Below, one piece after another: positions 61,396 through 64,000 of a stretch of 64,000 bases of DNA. Below the pieces are notes generated by a model, which worked only from the letters and a program-made list of their open reading frames with translations, had not been told where the DNA came from and ran no database searches. Positions within the stretch are counted from its first letter, which is position 1. Each line of letters opens with the position of its first letter. The DNA comes from Gorsachius magnificus (lineage: Eukaryota; Chordata; Aves; Pelecaniformes; Ardeidae). The stretch is from assembly GCA_034008185.1 (NCBI GenBank), contig CM067082.1, forward strand, positions 14,136,984-14,200,983, in the 5' to 3' direction. The position numbers and the translations under genes are program-made.

Positions 61396-64000
61396 TTATG
61401 ACAGATGTCCCATTTGTCCTGTGGCGTGTGGTGGTCTCCTGTCTGTGCTGAGGAGAGGGAGGGACAAATGAGAAACTGAGCAGGTGAAAATGGGGATTAA
61501 TTAAGGAGACTGTGCCAGCCTCATGGCTGTGGGGTCTGCAGATCCCTCTCTGGCCAGCAGTTCAGAGTTAAAGCAATTAGCATATTATTCTTGGTTTATG
61601 TCGGTCATGTAAGTGTCTAACATCGTACCCTCCATAACAATGCATCTAGCAGAAAAAAAAAGAGAGCAGCTAGAGAAGGAGATGCCTGGAGAATATCACC
61701 AGAGACTTCCTCAAGCTAATTACAGCGAATGTCTCTCTTGAGAGACAATCTATTATTTATTCCTAATTACAGTAGGATGTCTATTAACACTTAAGTTTCC
61801 CACTTTTTCTTTAGCCATTCACATCCTACTAATGCTCACCACTTTTCTATGTGTGGTTTGCATTGACATCTGACATGGATGGGCAGGCACTAGGGAGACA
61901 ATGTCCTCACTGTCCAGAAGTCCCTGTAAGCTATGGTGGTTGGATAACAACATCATCAGCTCTGGTTCCAAGCAAAACTCAACTACACCACACAGCTGGT
62001 CCTAACTAGTTTAATGCAGTTAAAATTCAGATGCCTGCAGTACATCTACAGCTCATGGCTGAGACTGAGATCCATAATAAAAAGCAGGATATCCAGGTCA
62101 CTAAAGTACTGAAACAACTACTCCCCCACTGATTTCAATGGAACTGAGGTACCTAAATATTTCTGCTTATAAGCCTTCCTCCCTTGGCTCATCTCTGTCC
62201 CACTACAGACTGTGAAGAAGCTGAGGTAGAGGCTATCCATTGCTGTATAACCTTTGAACACCCAGCACAATGGGACCTTCATGGCTGCTAGGGGGTTTGG
62301 CACTCTAATTGTACAAAAATACCAGTAATTCTACACTTCATACCATGATATGATTGCTAGGAGGACGGGGTGGTTGCTAAACTAAGCCACGGCTGGAATT
62401 GAAGCAGGAAAAATATCCATTTCTTGATGCAGTCTCCAGTTTCACTGTGTGCTTCTTTCTCTCTTGAACTGTTTGTAATCAGTAGTAAGTTACTGCACCT
62501 GCATGTCTGTAGTACCTTGGGCCTCCAAGGAAGGTGAAGAAGTATTCCAGAATATTTTTACTTCCAAATAGGTGTTTGTTTAGACAGTTTTGTGTCCAGA
62601 ATGGGGGAGTCCAGTTGCCTAAACATACATACAGTACCATCCAAGGTGGTTTGGATATCAAGACGTCTGCGCTAGGCAGATGCAACAGGACCTATGGGAA
62701 ACTCACACCCATAGGCAAGCAGCTGGCTGGGAAAGAAACCCTGAGGAACCTAAAATGATACCTTGTGCTTATATTCAGGCCATTGAGCCAAGGTCCAAAT
62801 GCATTCTTTTGGAGTAAAAGTCATCCCAGAAAAGGTGTTTGTCTGGAAACCTTACGCTATTTCCATCTTTATGTTAAGGGATTATGAAAACATACCATAA
62901 ATTTTGAAGGTCAAGACAAGAGACCTTCCTTACACTTTATCCAAGCCTCAGGTACATCTTTCATGGTTCAAAACTCCTCAAGCAACATAGTCTCCAGTGC
63001 TGGAGGCAGTGCTGACCTGGGCCATGGGATAGGGCCAAGTGGGGGAGGTCACATGGGGCAGCACGGGGGTGCCCTGGGGCTCAGCAGCAGCAGGGAGCGA
63101 TGTTACCTTCCTGTAGGTCCTGGAGACACCCTGCGGCACTGCCTCTGTTGGGCTCCTGGGCACACTCAATCAATGGAGACTGCCTGTGAGCCAGCAGATT
63201 GCACTAGTTATCAGAAGATCCATTAGCAGGGCTCCCTGGTGGGGACATTGCCCTGTAATTATGTGGGGGCACAAGTCTGGCTGCAGGAGGAATGTAAGGG
63301 GCAACCACTTAGGGAGTGTCTTTCTTAATGCAAGGAACTCAAAAACTTTTGTGTCTGGAGGCATCAGTCATCCCCTACACGCTGAGCAACTATCTTTGGA
63401 AATAAACCTCCTCCCAGACGGAGACAGGAGGGAGACCGTGTCATGGGCAGGGTGGGGGCTCACAGCTCATTCATGTCTGTCCAGGTTTCCCTAATGCGTG
63501 TCTGAGTCAGGGAAGCTCTGCTGTCAGAGAAAGAGATGACTGAAATGATAAAGTAAAAATTCCTCTATTTGCATCATTGCTTTCTGCACACCCACTTTAT
63601 TTCCTCATTTTTAGCAAACTGCATAGTAAAAGCTGTTATGAAATGCTGTTTCTCCTTTCACCGTCTGATGAAAAAAACCAAATTCATTAACCAAAACCAA
63701 TTAAATGCAGCATGCAAGACAGCCAAGTTGTACGTCTCTCCCACTGTCTGACTCCTTTTAAGAACTGCTACATCACTTTTAAGTAATTTCCTTTCCCAGA
63801 TGAGGCAGTTTCACTTATATCAAAGAGCTTGATCTAAACCAAACAGTCGTACAGTAAAGCAGACAGCCTCATTTTTGATATCATTAGCCTTTAACCTCAG
63901 AGGGACTTCCTCAGACAGGAGCTGCAACTTGTTACCAGATGTCAAAAAATGTTCGTCATCAAAACCTCAAGTGACAACTTGGGGCTAAGCAGCATGAGTT
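61396..64000. other. Non-coding, nothing recognised
   Basis: Unique-looking sequence with ORFs up to 102 codons (+, 63186-63494). A GC-richer patch lies at about 62990-63300 with open frames on both strands. No transposon is recognised. Confidence 0.5.

Noticed and set aside
1..64000. CRISPR arrays, operons, prophage, plasmid or integron features
   Set aside because: CR1 and LTR content show vertebrate nuclear DNA; no regularly spaced repeats and no dense coding are present.

Overview
The window reads as a stretch of bird nuclear DNA between genes, or inside a large intron. The evidence is repeat content. There are four chicken-repeat-1 (CR1) LINE copies: three show the CR1 3' terminus on the + strand, and a fourth, on the minus strand, carries reverse-transcriptase (RT) coding remains. 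Two solitary endogenous-retrovirus LTRs are present. The LTR at 59001-59532 opens with the start I associate, from memory, with an LTR common in Neoaves. Nothing prokaryotic is present: no operons, no tightly packed ORFs, no CRISPR. I find no complete protein-coding gene that I would defend, and no RNA gene.

Layout. Positions 1-41485 are almost free of recognisable transposons; only a 65-base CR1 scrap at 14424 stands out. This part holds unique-looking AT-rich sequence with a few GC-richer patches, short tandem duplications and homopolymers. The most gene-like or regulatory-like signals lie at 10066-12232. First comes a promoter-like arrangement: pyrimidine tract, TATA box, an initiator 30 bases downstream and a splice donor. 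Next is a 225-codon minus-strand open frame. Last is a CpG-rich cluster of transcription-factor-like motifs. From 41486 rightward, younger transposons appear: CR1 at 41486, CR1 at 47538, a minus-strand CR1 at 51118 with an AATAG-type microsatellite at its 3' end, a + strand solo LTR at 59001 and a minus-strand solo LTR at 60804.

How it fits together. The right third shows ordinary retrotransposon decay: 5'-truncated CR1s, one CR1 that has lost its RT catalytic segment, and LTRs without internal genes. The left two-thirds may hold regulatory DNA, but that is inference. It rests on motif clusters, a TAATTA palindrome and low transposon load, and needs a cross-species alignment. I found no convincing undescribed biological system. 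The leads most worth checking are the candidate promoter plus first exon near 10.1-10.24 kb, the motif cluster near 12.1 kb, and a strikingly C-rich, G-poor segment at 48241-48549 that is open for 103 codons.
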